The notes under the pieces: model-generated | Databases searched by the model: none | Told to the model about the DNA's origin: nothing | Seen by the model: the letters and a program-made list of their open reading frames with translations, nothing else | Position numbers and translations under genes: made by a program | From: Paracoccaceae bacterium | GTDB taxonomy: Bacteria > Pseudomonadota > Alphaproteobacteria > Rhodobacterales > Rhodobacteraceae | Assembly (NCBI GenBank): GCA_947468085.1 | Contig: CANIKY010000026.1 | Coordinates: 1 to 35,079, forward strand | Direction: 5' to 3' | Length of the DNA stretch: 35,079 nucleotides | Shown here: piece by piece, positions 14,582 through 23,719 of the stretch | How the letters are laid out: the number at the start of each line of letters is the position of its first letter | Position numbering within the stretch: position 1 is the stretch's first letter

Positions 14582-15466
14582 ATGACGATGACACCTGCAC
14601 TAAAGCGGTTTGCCGGTCTTGGTTTGATAGGAATGCTGTTGGCCAACGGCGCCATGGCCCAAACGGTGACAGAGGTTTGGCGCACCACCGGCTTTGCCAG
14701 CCCCGAATCGGTGGAATGGGATGCGACGGCGGGCGTGCTGTATGTATCCAACATGGGCATTGATCCGATGGCAAAAGATGGTGACGGCTATATCGCGACG
14801 CTGGGCACCGACGGTGTGATCAAGACCGACAAATGGGTCATCGGGCTGGACGCGCCCAAGGGTATGGCGATAGTGGGCGGCAAACTGTATGCCGCCGACA
14901 TCGACCAGTTGGTTGAGATAGACATCGCCACGGCGGCCATCACCAACCGTTATCCTGCGGCTGGGAGCGTGCTACTGAACGACGTGATTGCCGCACCAGA
15001 CGGTCGGATATTCGTCTCTGACACCTTTGCCAGTTCGGTCTGGGTGCTGGAGGGCGGGGCGATGTCAATATTCGCTCAAGACCAGATGCTGATGGGGGCA
15101 AACGGGCTGACCATTGTGGGAAATGCACTGATCGTGGCCAATCTGGGCGATGTCAGTCAGGGGTTTGAAAACATCAAGCCGGGCTATGTTGTGGCGGTCG
15201 ATCTGACCAGCAAAGCGATCACTCCCTATGGCAGCAGCGATCCGTCGGGCATTCTGGACGGCGTGGAACCGGATGGTATGGGCGGTGTGCTGATCACCGA
15301 CAACATGGGCGGTCGGTTGTTGCAGCAGGCACCGGGCGGCATTGCCGCTGAGGTCGGCAAGCTGGAACCGGGGGCGGCCGATCTGGAGTTCATAGCGGAT
15401 CAGAACTTGATCGCGGTACCCCTGACACCCGCCAACATCGTGATCGGCTTGACATGGGCGAAATAG
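14582..15466 (+). CDS. Secreted SMP-30/gluconolactonase-like beta-propeller protein
   Basis: A 294-residue protein beginning MTMTPALKRFAGLGLIGMLL with a Sec signal peptide cleaved after NGAMA. The mature part has SMP-30/NHL-like propeller repeats: PESVEWDATAGVLYVSNMG, PKGMAIVGGKLYAADIDQL, LNDVIAAPDGRIFVSDTFA, EPDGMGGVLITDNMGG. The family includes gluconolactonases and periplasmic lactonases, but many members are uncharacterised. ATG 14582 is chosen because GTGAGG precedes it by 7 bases and it places the hydrophobic core correctly; the longer frame from 14519 would bury the signal peptide. Monocistronic; the periplasmic role is unknown. Confidence 0.75.
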   Translation: MTMTPALKRFAGLGLIGMLLANGAMAQTVTEVWRTTGFASPESVEWDATAGVLYVSNMGIDPMAKDGDGYIATLGTDGVIKTDKWVIGLDAPKGMAIVGGKLYAADIDQLVEIDIATAAITNRYPAAGSVLLNDVIAAPDGRIFVSDTFASSVWVLEGGAMSIFAQDQMLMGANGLTIVGNALIVANLGDVSQGFENIKPGYVVAVDLTSKAITPYGSSDPSGILDGVEPDGMGGVLITDNMGGRLLQQAPGGIAAEVGKLEPGAADLEFIADQNLIAVPLTPANIVIGLTWAK

Positions 15467-15734
15467 ATAGCGAGGAACCAACGAAAAGTTGAGGCGATTG
15501 TGACTACACAGACAGCGCGCGCTGGTTTCTTTGAGATTTCTACCGACATTCCCCAAGTGGCCTGCCGTTTGGGTGTGTCGCCTGAAGCTGCGCGCTGGTT
15601 AAGCCTTTTTCGCCCCAGATTGGTCTGAACGAGCCATGGATCCGCGCCATGCTTTCTCGCTAGGGGTACTTTTCAGCGCGGCGGAAGGAGTTGTTGTGCC
15701 CTTTTTGTTAAGTTTGATCCGGGATTGCAGTCTC

Positions 15735-16050
15735 GCGAATAGCGGTGGCGCTCGAAGGCGGCGGACGGCGCGCACCATTGCGCCGGTTACGGCGACCTCG
15801 GCCAGTTGGAAAATAATGGCGCGGGCGTGATGCACCACGCGGCCCCCGATCTTGATCAGCTTGAGTTGGATGCTGGTCAGCGAAGAGCCGGCCATGGCAT
15901 CGGGCAGTTTGTTTCAGTGCAGGAAGATCACCAGATTGATTCTAGGCCAGCGCGTGTAGTTGCATCCGCACCTCGTTGTCGCGGAACCGTTTGTAGGACA
16001 GGCGCGTCCAGCGGAAGCCATCCTGCCCTTGCGGGTTGCATTGCAAAGCC
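15735..16050 (-). pseudogene. IS1380-type transposase C-terminal remnant, copy 1
   Basis: On the minus strand, GFRWTRLSYKRFRDNEVRMQ and LHALA are followed by a stop and a frame change, then NKLPDAMAGSSLTSIQLKLI and KIGGRVV...IIFQLAEVAVTGA and RRLRAPP. This is the conserved end of IS1380-family transposases (FRDNEVR.QLHALAYN; LIKIGA.VV.H; FQ.AEVAV). Stops, a frameshift and a short deletion show that it is dead. It fills most of the 659-bp gap before mtnA and shares a 31-base identical run with the copy at 19292-19430. Confidence 0.75.
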
Positions 16051-16125
16051 GTGCGGGCGCGGTATGGTCGGAATTAAGGACGCATACCAGAGCCGCACCA
16101 CGCGGCGGGATAGGAGCCTTGCGGG

Positions 16126-17220
16126 ATGAAGATCGGTCAGGACCAATATCGCTCGATTTGGGTCGAGGACGGGCAGGTCAAGATCATCGACCAAACCCTC
16201 TTGCCGCATAAGTTCTTCATTGTCTCGCTACGGACCTTGGCCGAAGCCGCCACCGCCATACGTGACATGTGGGTGCGCGGCGCGCCGTTGATCGGGGCGA
16301 CAGCAGCTTATGGCATGGCGATTGCGATGCGTGAGGACGCCTCCGATGCTGGCCTTACGCTTGCCCATGACATGCTGATCGCCACCAGACCCACCGCCGT
16401 CAACATGCGTTGGGCGCTGGAAGACATGACCGCCCTGCTGCGGCCCCTTGTGCCGTCAGGCCGGGCCGAGGCTGCAATGGTCCGAGCGGCGGCGATCGCC
16501 GACGAGGATGTGGCGATCAATGGCGCGATTGGCGACCACGGCCTGTCGGTGATCCGCGCCATTGCCGAGCGCAAGGGCGGGCCTGTCAACATCCTGACCC
16601 ATTGCAACGCAGGCTGGCTCGCGACGGTGGACTGGGGCACGGCAACGGCGCCGATCTACAAGGCGCAAGCGGCTGGAATCCCGTTGCATGTCTGGATCGA
16701 TGAGACCCGCCCTCGTAACCAAGGCGCCCATCTGACGGCATGGGAGATGGCGGGAAACGGCATCTCACATACGCTGATCGTCGACAATGCGGGCGGGCAT
16801 CTGATGCAGCACGGGCGGGTCGACATGGTCATCGTCGGTACCGACCGTACCACGGCACGCGGCGATGTGTGCAACAAGATCGGCACCTATCTGAAAGCCT
16901 TGGCCGCGCATGACAATGGCGTGCCCTTCTATGTGGCGCTGCCCTCGCCCACCATCGACTGGCGCGTGCAGGATGGGGTCAGGGAAATCCCGATCGAAGA
17001 ACGCTCATCCGACGAGGTCTCCTTCGTTCATGGCAAGCTGGCCGATGGTTCCATCTCGCGCCTGCGCATCTCGCCCGAGGCGACGCCTGCCGCCAACCCG
17101 GCCTTTGACGTCACACCCGCCCGGCTGATCACCGGGTTGATTACCGAACGCGGCATCGCCACGGCCTCAGCAGCCGGTCTTGCCGCTCTGTTCCCTGAAC
17201 ATTCTGCGGTGACGCCATGA
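16126..17220 (+). CDS. mtnA: S-methyl-5-thioribose-1-phosphate isomerase
   Basis: A 364-residue aldose-ketose isomerase of the eIF2B/MtnA family that converts methylthioribose-1-phosphate to methylthioribulose-1-phosphate. Signatures: [15 protein letters not shown] (49-63), [16 protein letters not shown] with catalytic Cys160, [17 protein letters not shown] and [19 protein letters not shown] with catalytic Asp240, at the same positions as in characterised MtnA. AGGAG lies 9 bases before the ATG. Its stop overlaps the aldolase start by 4 bases (ATGA). With that aldolase and the MTA phosphorylase it forms the short 'DHAP shunt' that also disposes of 5'-deoxyadenosine. Complete gene. Confidence 0.95.
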   Translation: MKIGQDQYRSIWVEDGQVKIIDQTLLPHKFFIVSLRTLAEAATAIRDMWVRGAPLIGATAAYGMAIAMREDASDAGLTLAHDMLIATRPTAVNMRWALEDMTALLRPLVPSGRAEAAMVRAAAIADEDVAINGAIGDHGLSVIRAIAERKGGPVNILTHCNAGWLATVDWGTATAPIYKAQAAGIPLHVWIDETRPRNQGAHLTAWEMAGNGISHTLIVDNAGGHLMQHGRVDMVIVGTDRTTARGDVCNKIGTYLKALAAHDNGVPFYVALPSPTIDWRVQDGVREIPIEERSSDEVSFVHGKLADGSISRLRISPEATPAANPAFDVTPARLITGLITERGIATASAAGLAALFPEHSAVTP

Positions 17221-17873
17221 CAGAGGCATCCTTACGCGCCGATCTGGTGGCCTGCGCCAAGGAACTGGATGCCAGCGGGCTGAACCGAGGATCGGCCGGC
17301 AATCTCTCGGCTCGGATCGGGGGGGCGATGTTGGTCACCCCCTCTGGCATACCGGCAGGCGCTCTCGAACCGCAGATGCTGGCAAGGATGGAGCTGGACC
17401 GCGACGATGGCCATTGGGAGGGACCGCTGAAACCCTCGACCGAGTGGCGCTTTCATCGTGATCTTATGCGCGCACGACCCGATTTCCATGCGGTGGTTCA
17501 TGCCCATGCGCCCTTCTCCACCATCCTCGCCATTAGACGCAAGCCAATCCCCGCGGTGCATTACATGATGGCGGCTTTTGGCGGGTCAGAGATCCGCTGT
17601 GCGGGCTATGCTTGTTTTGGGACGGCGGAGCTGTCCGCCGAGGTGGTGACCGCGATGGAGAGCCGGATGGGCTGTCTGATGGCCAACCACGGCATGATTG
17701 CCGCTGGCCCCTCGCTGACCCGCGCGGTCTGGCTGGCCCATGAACTGGAGGCGCTGGCGCATCAGTACTACCATGTCCTGCAGATCGGCGGTGGCTATAT
17801 CCTGACCGACGTCGAACTGGCCGAAGCTGCGAAGGGCTTTGCAAGCTACGCCATGCAAGACAAGCGCGCCTGA
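17217..17873 (+). CDS. Class II aldolase, probable 5-(methylthio)ribulose-1-phosphate aldolase
   Basis: A 218-residue zinc aldolase of the fuculose-1-phosphate aldolase/AraD family. [11 protein letters not shown] and TPSGIP form the phosphate-binding loops; Glu76 (STEWRFH), His95 and His97 (VVHAHAPF) and His158 (ANHGM) are the expected metal and catalytic residues, offset by only three from fuculose aldolase numbering. Coupling to mtnA identifies the likely substrate as (methylthio)- or 5-deoxyribulose-1-phosphate, cleaved to dihydroxyacetone phosphate and an aldehyde. This corresponds to Ald2 of the DHAP shunt rather than MtnB, which would be accompanied by MtnC/MtnD. No mtnB, mtnC or mtnD is present here. 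Confidence 0.85.
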   Translation: MTEASLRADLVACAKELDASGLNRGSAGNLSARIGGAMLVTPSGIPAGALEPQMLARMELDRDDGHWEGPLKPSTEWRFHRDLMRARPDFHAVVHAHAPFSTILAIRRKPIPAVHYMMAAFGGSEIRCAGYACFGTAELSAEVVTAMESRMGCLMANHGMIAAGPSLTRAVWLAHELEALAHQYYHVLQIGGGYILTDVELAEAAKGFASYAMQDKRA

Positions 17874-18080
17874 CCCCGAAACTCGCGGTGCAAAGGGACA
17901 ATATTGCCGGCCGCCCTTCGCAGAGCCTTGGCCGACTGGGGCCGCCTTAATTCAAACCCCACCCCTACAAGCGCATCTCCAAGCTTAGCTGCCCGCTAGT
18001 GCTGGTTTGACTGTCGGTCCAGTGAGACAGGATCTGGGCTGTGCGCATGGTCGTCCCAATTGGGCTGTGGGTTTGCAGGC

Positions 18081-18296
18081 CTATCTCCGCCCCGCCACCG
18101 CAGGTGTTGGCGGATCAACTGGTTTGGCCACTTGGGTGACGGCAATCAACATCTCGACGTCGGGGGCCTGCAACAGGTCCACACACGAGCGAAACCCGCG
18201 CGGATCAGCAAAAAGCGTGGTCACATCGCAAAATAGGATCCCCTCATGCGGGAAATCCACGATGGTGCGGATATAGTCTTTGACTGCTTTTTTCAT
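18081..18296 (-). pseudogene. apt: Truncated adenine phosphoribosyltransferase
   Basis: The frame starts [20 protein letters not shown] and continues with [15 protein letters not shown], an unmistakable Apt N-terminus. After about 40 residues similarity ends ([20 protein letters not shown]...) and the frame stops after 71 residues, whereas Apt has about 175. The PRPP-binding loop is missing, so it cannot be active. It lies 57 bases downstream of mtnP on the same strand, where Apt would salvage the adenine released by MtnP. Confidence 0.75.
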
Positions 18297-18352
18297 CGCG
18301 GCGCCTGAACGGCGCCCGCCATGGCTAGTACGACCCAAAGCTGCGCCACAAG

Positions 18353-19204
18353 CTACAGAACCCGCCCCGCTACGGCTTCTAGACGCGCCAACAGATCCGA
18401 GTCGCGTTGGGCAGGGGCCGTCATGATCGCATGGGTCAGCGCGCGGTCGCAGCCACAGGGGCAGGGGCCCGGCCTATCCAGCGTCACCCGCGCCACCAAA
18501 GTGCGCGCCTTATCGGCATTGGCGGTCAGTGTCGCCACCACCTGCGCCACATCCACGGTCGCCTGCCCTGCATGCCAGCAATCATAATCTGTCACCATGG
18601 CAAGCGAGGCGTAGCACATCTCTGCTTCTCGTGCCAATTTGGCCTCGGGCATCCCCGTCATGCCGATCACATCCGCCCCCCATTGCCGATATAGCCGGCT
18701 TTCGGCAAGGGTGGAAAACTGCGGCCCCTCCATCGCAAGATAGGTCGCCCCTTGATGCAGCGTCAGACCCACCGCCGCCTGCGTCACCGCCGCGCCCAAC
18801 CGCGCGCAGGTGGGCTGGGCCAGCGCCACATGGGCCACACAGCCGGGGCCGAAAAAGCTTTTCTCGCGGGCAAAGGTGCGGTCGATGAACTGATCGACCA
18901 GTACAAAATCGCCTGGGCGATAATCGATGCGCAAACTGCCAACGGCAGAGACCGCCAGCAAATCGCTGCACCCAAGGCGTTTGAGCGCGTCGATATTGGC
19001 TCGGTAGGGTACCGAACTTGGGCTATGCAGATGCCCCCGCCCGTGACGCGGCAAGAAGGCCATCTCTAGCCCGTTGAGCGTGCCCGTCAAAATCTGATCC
19101 GACGGCGCACCCCAAGGCGTGTCAACGCTGATCCAAGCAGCCCTTTGCAACGCGTCCATCTGATAAATGCCCGATCCACCGATCACGCCGAGTTTGGGGG
19201 TCAT
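18353..19204 (-). CDS. mtnP: S-methyl-5'-thioadenosine phosphorylase
   Basis: A 283-residue nucleoside phosphorylase that splits methylthioadenosine (and 5'-deoxyadenosine) with phosphate into adenine and the ribose-1-phosphate derivative. Motifs: [14 protein letters not shown] (6-19, phosphate loop), [32 protein letters not shown], and [21 protein letters not shown] with [20 protein letters not shown] and TDYDCWH, the MTAP-type (trimeric) substrate site. GGAG stands 6 bases before the ATG. It faces mtnA and the aldolase on the opposite strand with the apt fragment between them. Together they make a complete three-enzyme shunt. Length is normal. Confidence 0.93.
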   Translation of the reverse strand: MTPKLGVIGGSGIYQMDALQRAAWISVDTPWGAPSDQILTGTLNGLEMAFLPRHGRGHLHSPSSVPYRANIDALKRLGCSDLLAVSAVGSLRIDYRPGDFVLVDQFIDRTFAREKSFFGPGCVAHVALAQPTCARLGAAVTQAAVGLTLHQGATYLAMEGPQFSTLAESRLYRQWGADVIGMTGMPEAKLAREAEMCYASLAMVTDYDCWHAGQATVDVAQVVATLTANADKARTLVARVTLDRPGPCPCGCDRALTHAIMTAPAQRDSDLLARLEAVAGRVL

Positions 19205-19291
19205 GGGGTGCTCCAGCGCCTGTTGGGGGAGAGGCTAGGGCAGGCGGGAGAAGATGTCTATTGCGGTTGCGTGGCGAGGGGACAAACCCGC

Positions 19292-19430
19292 ACGGTGGCG
19301 ATCGAAGGCGGCGGATGGCTGCTAGGATGGCCTGCAGCAATGCGCCTGTGACCGCCACCTCGGCCAGTTGGAAGGTGATGGTGTGGGCGTGACGCACCAC
19401 GCGGCCCCCGATCTTGATCAGCTTGGGTAG
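19292..19430 (-). pseudogene. IS1380-type transposase C-terminal remnant, copy 2
   Basis: The minus strand encodes LPKLIKIGGRVVRHAHTITF followed by QLAEVAVTGALLQAILAAIR and RLRSPP, the last part of an IS1380 transposase. Positions 19395-19425 are identical to 15833-15863 in the first remnant, in the same orientation, so related IS copies flank the methylthioadenosine genes. No start, inverted repeat or rest of the element is visible. Confidence 0.75.
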
Positions 19431-19825
19431 ACCTTACGCTGCAATATCGATTGTAGGTGCTTCAAAATATCCTGCCCCCAAAACCGAAAAAAATACAATA
19501 ATACCAACAATATAGCTCCGCCATCGCGGGGCTTTCTGCGTTCGTCCCGCAGAATAATTGCCGCTACCGTTACCGCGTTGGAAAAATGCTTAAATCTACA
19601 AAAGCCCCCCCCGGGGGCCAAAATTAGTAGCATGAAGCTTTTCCCCAACCCAGAGGGCGAAAAGACACGGCTTGCATATAGGAACAGGTGCACGCTGGGG
19701 ATTGTTCTGTCAGTCCTGTAGAAATCAGCTAGCCGCAGAGCTGGCTGGCCAAGGTTCATGATGGCGATAGACCCGAGACCTATAATGCACTAATCTAAAA
19801 AGTGCTGTACCCGTTGAGGGGCGAT
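19431..19825. other. Intergenic region upstream of the hydantoin/ureide cluster
   Basis: No supported gene. It contains a GC-rich inverted repeat GCCCCC-CC-GGGGGC (19604-19618) which, on the minus strand, is followed by TTTTG and could terminate leftward transcription. It also contains an imperfect hairpin near 19728-19750 and a perfect -10-like TATAAT at 19781-19786 before the first gene of the cluster, without a clear -35. No regulator gene is encoded here. Confidence 0.45.
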
Positions 19826-20782
19826 ATGGAGCTTTTTATGAAGCAGGGATCCGATCGGCAGACGAATGACCTGCCGACGCGTAATTTTCTGGGTTATGGG
19901 GTCAAGCCGCTCGATCCCCGCTGGCCAGAGAACGCGCGCATTGCGATAAACATCAATCTGAACTTCGAGGCCGGCGGCGAGCGTAGTTTGCTGGAGGGTG
20001 ACGCGCAATCTGAGGATGCGCTCAACGACATCGGATTTCCCTCTTATCAGGGGCTGCGCAGCCCGATGGTCGAAAGCGTGTTTGAGTACGGCCCGCGCGT
20101 GGGGATCTGGCGTCTGTTGCGCATTTTTAAGCAGTTCGGCATTCGTGTCAGCATTCTGGGTGTGGTGCGGGCGCTGGAGCAATGTCCGGAGGCCGTGGCG
20201 GCATTTCTGGCGGATGGCCACGAAATAGTGAGCCACGGTTATCGATGGATCGACTATCACGGCATCGCCGAAACTGTCGAACGCGAGCATGTACGGTTGG
20301 CGGTTGAAAGCATCCGCAGGCTAACCGGCATCGCGCCGGCAGGTTGGTTCAGCGGGAGACCGAGCATCAACACCCGACGCCTGATCGTTGAAGCGGGAGG
20401 TTTTCTGTACGACCGCGATGCGTTGAACGATGAATTGCCCTACTGGGTCAATGTATCGGGTATGCAACATCTGGTCATCCCTTATTCTTATGAGACAAAC
20501 GATAACCGCTTTGACCGCAATACCGGTTTTGGCAGCGCTGAGGATTTCGCGCGCTACATGATCGATACGTTTAATTTGATGTATGAAGAGGGTGCGACCC
20601 AGCCGAAACTCATGAGCATTGGTTTGCATGATCGGCTCATCGGTCGGCCCGGCAAGGCAGTGGGCCTGATCCGGTTTCTTGAACATGCTTGCCGGCATGA
20701 CGGTGTCTGGTTTTGCACCGGTCGTGAGGTGGCCCAGCATTGGCACAGACACCACAAACCCAAGGTCTCCGGCGAGGATTGA
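19826..20782 (+). CDS. PuuE-type allantoinase / polysaccharide deacetylase-fold hydrolase
   Basis: A 318-residue NodB-fold protein of the PuuE group rather than a sugar deacetylase. The first motif is NINLNFEAGGE (PuuE-like N.EEGGE instead of TFDDG), followed by GHEIVSHGYRWIDYHG, GWFSGRPSINTRRL, FLYDRDALNDELPYW, and the C-terminal SIGLHDRLIGRPGKA with VAQHWH. PuuE opens the hydantoin ring of allantoin. ATG 19826 is chosen for the GAGGGG four bases upstream; the frame itself opens earlier at GTG 19802. It heads the plus-strand cluster, 64 bases before the first HyuA-like gene. The substrate may be allantoin or another hydantoin. Confidence 0.82.
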   Translation: MELFMKQGSDRQTNDLPTRNFLGYGVKPLDPRWPENARIAININLNFEAGGERSLLEGDAQSEDALNDIGFPSYQGLRSPMVESVFEYGPRVGIWRLLRIFKQFGIRVSILGVVRALEQCPEAVAAFLADGHEIVSHGYRWIDYHGIAETVEREHVRLAVESIRRLTGIAPAGWFSGRPSINTRRLIVEAGGFLYDRDALNDELPYWVNVSGMQHLVIPYSYETNDNRFDRNTGFGSAEDFARYMIDTFNLMYEEGATQPKLMSIGLHDRLIGRPGKAVGLIRFLEHACRHDGVWFCTGREVAQHWHRHHKPKVSGED

Positions 20783-20846
20783 TCAGTGGGCTTGACGGAC
20801 CACCAAGTCAGCGCCCATAACTGTTGTTCACATTGGGGTAACTTGT

Positions 20847-22397
20847 ATGCGCATCGGGGTTGATGTCGGGGGTACGAATACTGATGCTGTGGTGATGCAC
20901 GGCGGGCAGGTCGTGGCTGCAATCAAATCGCCGACCACCGAGGACGTCGGCAGTGGCATCGTGCAGGCTGTTCGGGAGGTTCTTGTGCAGGCCAGCGTCG
21001 CAGCCAGTGCGATCACCAGCGTAATGATTGGTACAACACAGTTCACCAATGCGATTGTGGAGCGCAAGCGTCTGGTCGAGGTAGGGATCATCCGCTTGGC
21101 CTTGCCTGCAACAACAAGCCTACCACCGTTAGTTGACTGGCCCGCCGATCTGGTCGAAAAGATTGGTCGAAATGTCGTGATGGCCCATGGCGGCTATGAA
21201 TACGATGGCCGCGAGATCTCTGCTTTGAGACAAGATGAGATAATCGCCGCCGCTCGTCGATTTAACCGCGCTGGCATCAGGTCCGTTGCAATTAGTTCGG
21301 TATTTGCGCCGATGAATCAAAACATGGAAAAGCGCGCTGCTGACATGTTGCGGGCCGAAATTCCCGGGGTTGCGGTTACCATGTCCAGCAATATTGGCCG
21401 GATCGGAATGGTTGAGCGCGAGAATGCGGCGGTGATGAACGCGTCGCTGATGGAACTGTCCAAACGAGTGGTGGGGGCGTTTCGCACTGCTCTGAAGGAA
21501 ATTGGGGTGACGGCTCCGTTTTTCATCTCGCAGAACGACGGCACCTTGATGACGTCGGACTTTGTCGAAACGTATCCTGTGCTCACCTTCGCCTCTGGGC
21601 CGACCAATTCGATGCGCGGCGCTGCGTTCCTGACCCAGTTCAAGGATGCTATCGTTGTGGATATTGGTGGCACGACAACGGATGTCGGGGTGCTATCTCA
21701 AGGATTTCCGCGCGAGTCCTCTGTTGCGGTCGATGTTGGCGGGGTCAAGACCAACTTTAGGATGCCAGACATTCTATCGATCGGCCTCGGTGGTGGAAGT
21801 CTCGTGCGCGACGACGGTGCAAGGATCGGGCCGGATTCCGTGGGTTTCGAATTGCCAAAATACGGTAAGGTTTTCGGCGGGGACACTCTGACCACGACAG
21901 ATTTGGCGGTGGCAAGCGGCGCGGCGAGGATTGGCAACCCGGCCTTGGTCGCAGAACTGTCGTCCAGCGTCGTGGCGCGGGGCATGGAACGTATTCATCT
22001 TATGCTGGAAGAGGCAATCGATCGGGTGAAAACAACTTCCGCGGACATGAAGGTTGTTCTGGTCGGCGGCGGTGGAGTTCTGGTAACTCGCAAGCTAAAA
22101 GGCGCGTCTGAGGTGATCTTGCCCAAACACGCCGGTGTGGCCAATGCCATAGGCGCAGCAATTGCGCAGGTCGGCGGCGAGGTTGACCGGGTGTTTTCCT
22201 ATGAAGGGCAGGGGCGCGAGTTGGCTTTAGATGGAGCCAAGCGCGAGGCCGCCGACCGCGCAATTGCTGCTGGGGCCGATCCTGCATCTGTCACGATCCT
22301 TGAGGTCGAAGAAGTACCGCTCGCTTATCTGCCGGGGGGCGCGGTCCGGGTGCGGGTAAAGGCGGTCGGCAATCTCGCCGGACATGGGGCTGACTGA
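20847..22397 (+). CDS. HyuA-like hydantoinase/oxoprolinase-family protein, copy 1
   Basis: A 516-residue member of the ASKHA-fold hydantoinase A/5-oxoprolinase family. The ATP-phosphate loops are GVDVGGTNTDAVV (4-16) and VVDIGGTTTDVGV (270-282); IGTTQFTNAIVERK (61-74) and ASGPTNSMRGAA (249-260) are further family signatures, with LVGGGGVLV near the end. Classical HyuA is about 690 residues; this is the shorter form without the C-terminal domain. HyuA enzymes use ATP to open hydantoin or lactam rings, normally with HyuB, which is absent. A DUF917 gene follows 26 bases later, and a paralogue (28625-30169) has the same partner type. Confidence 0.87.
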   Translation: MRIGVDVGGTNTDAVVMHGGQVVAAIKSPTTEDVGSGIVQAVREVLVQASVAASAITSVMIGTTQFTNAIVERKRLVEVGIIRLALPATTSLPPLVDWPADLVEKIGRNVVMAHGGYEYDGREISALRQDEIIAAARRFNRAGIRSVAISSVFAPMNQNMEKRAADMLRAEIPGVAVTMSSNIGRIGMVERENAAVMNASLMELSKRVVGAFRTALKEIGVTAPFFISQNDGTLMTSDFVETYPVLTFASGPTNSMRGAAFLTQFKDAIVVDIGGTTTDVGVLSQGFPRESSVAVDVGGVKTNFRMPDILSIGLGGGSLVRDDGARIGPDSVGFELPKYGKVFGGDTLTTTDLAVASGAARIGNPALVAELSSSVVARGMERIHLMLEEAIDRVKTTSADMKVVLVGGGGVLVTRKLKGASEVILPKHAGVANAIGAAIAQVGGEVDRVFSYEGQGRELALDGAKREAADRAIAAGADPASVTILEVEEVPLAYLPGGAVRVRVKAVGNLAGHGAD

Positions 22398-22423
22398 TCA
22401 CAAAGAGTGCAAAGGGGCGACAA

Positions 22424-23518
22424 ATGGACATCACTCTTGATCGGTTACACGACCTCGCACGGGGGGCTGCTTTTTTAGGCACCGGAGGCGGCGGGGACCC
22501 CTACATCGGTAGACTGATGCTGCAACAGCAACTGAGTGGAGGGGGTAGGGTCCGTCTGATTGACCCGTCCGAACTTGATGATGATGCTCTGGTGGTTCCA
22601 GTGGCAAACATGGGCGCTCCGACGGTACTGGTAGAACGCTTTCCCAACGGCCCCTCGGCGGTCCAAGCGGTGCGCAAGATGGAGAGGCTACTGGGCCGAA
22701 AGGTTGATGCCCTAATGCCGATCGAGGCGGGTGGGGTAAATTGCACCCTACCCTTGGTGGTGGGGTCCTTAATGAACCTGCCAGTGGTCGATGCTGATGG
22801 TATGGGCCGTGCATTCCCCGAACTTCAGATGACGACCTTCAGCATCTACGGCGTGGCGGGCAGCCCGGTCGTGATCCATGACGAGCACGGCAATGATGTC
22901 GTGGTCAGCGCTGTCGACGACAAGACCTCAGAATGGTTGGCCCGGGTGGTGTGCATGCGGATGGGCGGCAAGGCAGAGATCACTTTATACCCGATGAGCG
23001 GGCGCGATGCCAAGACCAAGTCTGTGCCGTATACCGTGTCGCTGGCGCTGCAAATCGGCGGGGTACTTGGCGCGGCACGTTCGACGAAGAGTGACCCATT
23101 CGCGGCCCTGGATGGCTTTTTTCGCGCTGCAAGACCGCCGCGTTGCTTCAAGGTACTGTTTGATGGCAAGGTCACCGACCTGTGGCGCGAGACGACGCGC
23201 GGTTTTGCTGTGGGTCATCTGGTGCTGGGCACACTGGACGGGACAGGTACGCCTATGGATATCGACTTTCAGAACGAATATCTTTCGGCAAGGATTGGTG
23301 AACTTTATGTTGCGACCACGCCCGACCTTATCTGCATTCTGGACCGCGAAACCGCCGAACCTATCACCACAGAAGGTCTGCGTTATGGTCAGCGCGTCAA
23401 GGTCGTGGGTGTTGGGGTCCCACCTGTGATGCGCACACCCGAGGCGCTGGCTGTCTGGGGCCCCCGAGTATTTGGAGTTGAACGAGACTATATCCCGATC
23501 GAGCAGATGGGCGACTGA
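22424..23518 (+). CDS. DUF917 family protein, copy 1 (S-methyl-thiohydantoin desulfurase-like)
   Basis: A 364-residue DUF917 protein. Family blocks: GAAFLGTGGGGDPYIGRL (14-31), VPVANMGAPTVLVER, LPVVDADGMGRAFPELQM (about 118-135), and the C-terminal PDLICILDRETAEPITTEGL with RYGQRV and PPVMRTPEAL. From memory, the Pfam family once called DUF917 is now named after an S-methyl-thiohydantoin desulfurase; most members remain uncharacterised. AAGGGG is 6 bases before ATG. Next to a HyuA-like gene it probably acts on a hydantoin-type ring or its product. It is the most divergent of the three copies (VANMG, VNCTLP, MTTFSIYG). Confidence 0.85.
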   Translation: MDITLDRLHDLARGAAFLGTGGGGDPYIGRLMLQQQLSGGGRVRLIDPSELDDDALVVPVANMGAPTVLVERFPNGPSAVQAVRKMERLLGRKVDALMPIEAGGVNCTLPLVVGSLMNLPVVDADGMGRAFPELQMTTFSIYGVAGSPVVIHDEHGNDVVVSAVDDKTSEWLARVVCMRMGGKAEITLYPMSGRDAKTKSVPYTVSLALQIGGVLGAARSTKSDPFAALDGFFRAARPPRCFKVLFDGKVTDLWRETTRGFAVGHLVLGTLDGTGTPMDIDFQNEYLSARIGELYVATTPDLICILDRETAEPITTEGLRYGQRVKVVGVGVPPVMRTPEALAVWGPRVFGVERDYIPIEQMGD

Positions 23519-23719
23519 TCTCGCCACCAGCGAAAAAGATGGGTGTGACGATTTTTGCCCATAATGATGACAGTAAACTCCAAAAGTGAAGGCACTAGAA
23601 GTGCTGATGATTACTATTGGTTGACTAAAGCATCTTAAGAGCTAGTGTGGCAAAATCTTGCATCCCGTGCCCAGAGAAATGTGGCGATGGTGCCATCTAT
23701 AGATGAAGGGATTAGCAGA

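Noticed and set aside
19418-19759. 113-residue minus-strand frame upstream of the cluster
   Set aside because: No recognisable domain or ribosome site, and it spans a GC hairpin and the edge of an IS remnant; treated as non-coding.
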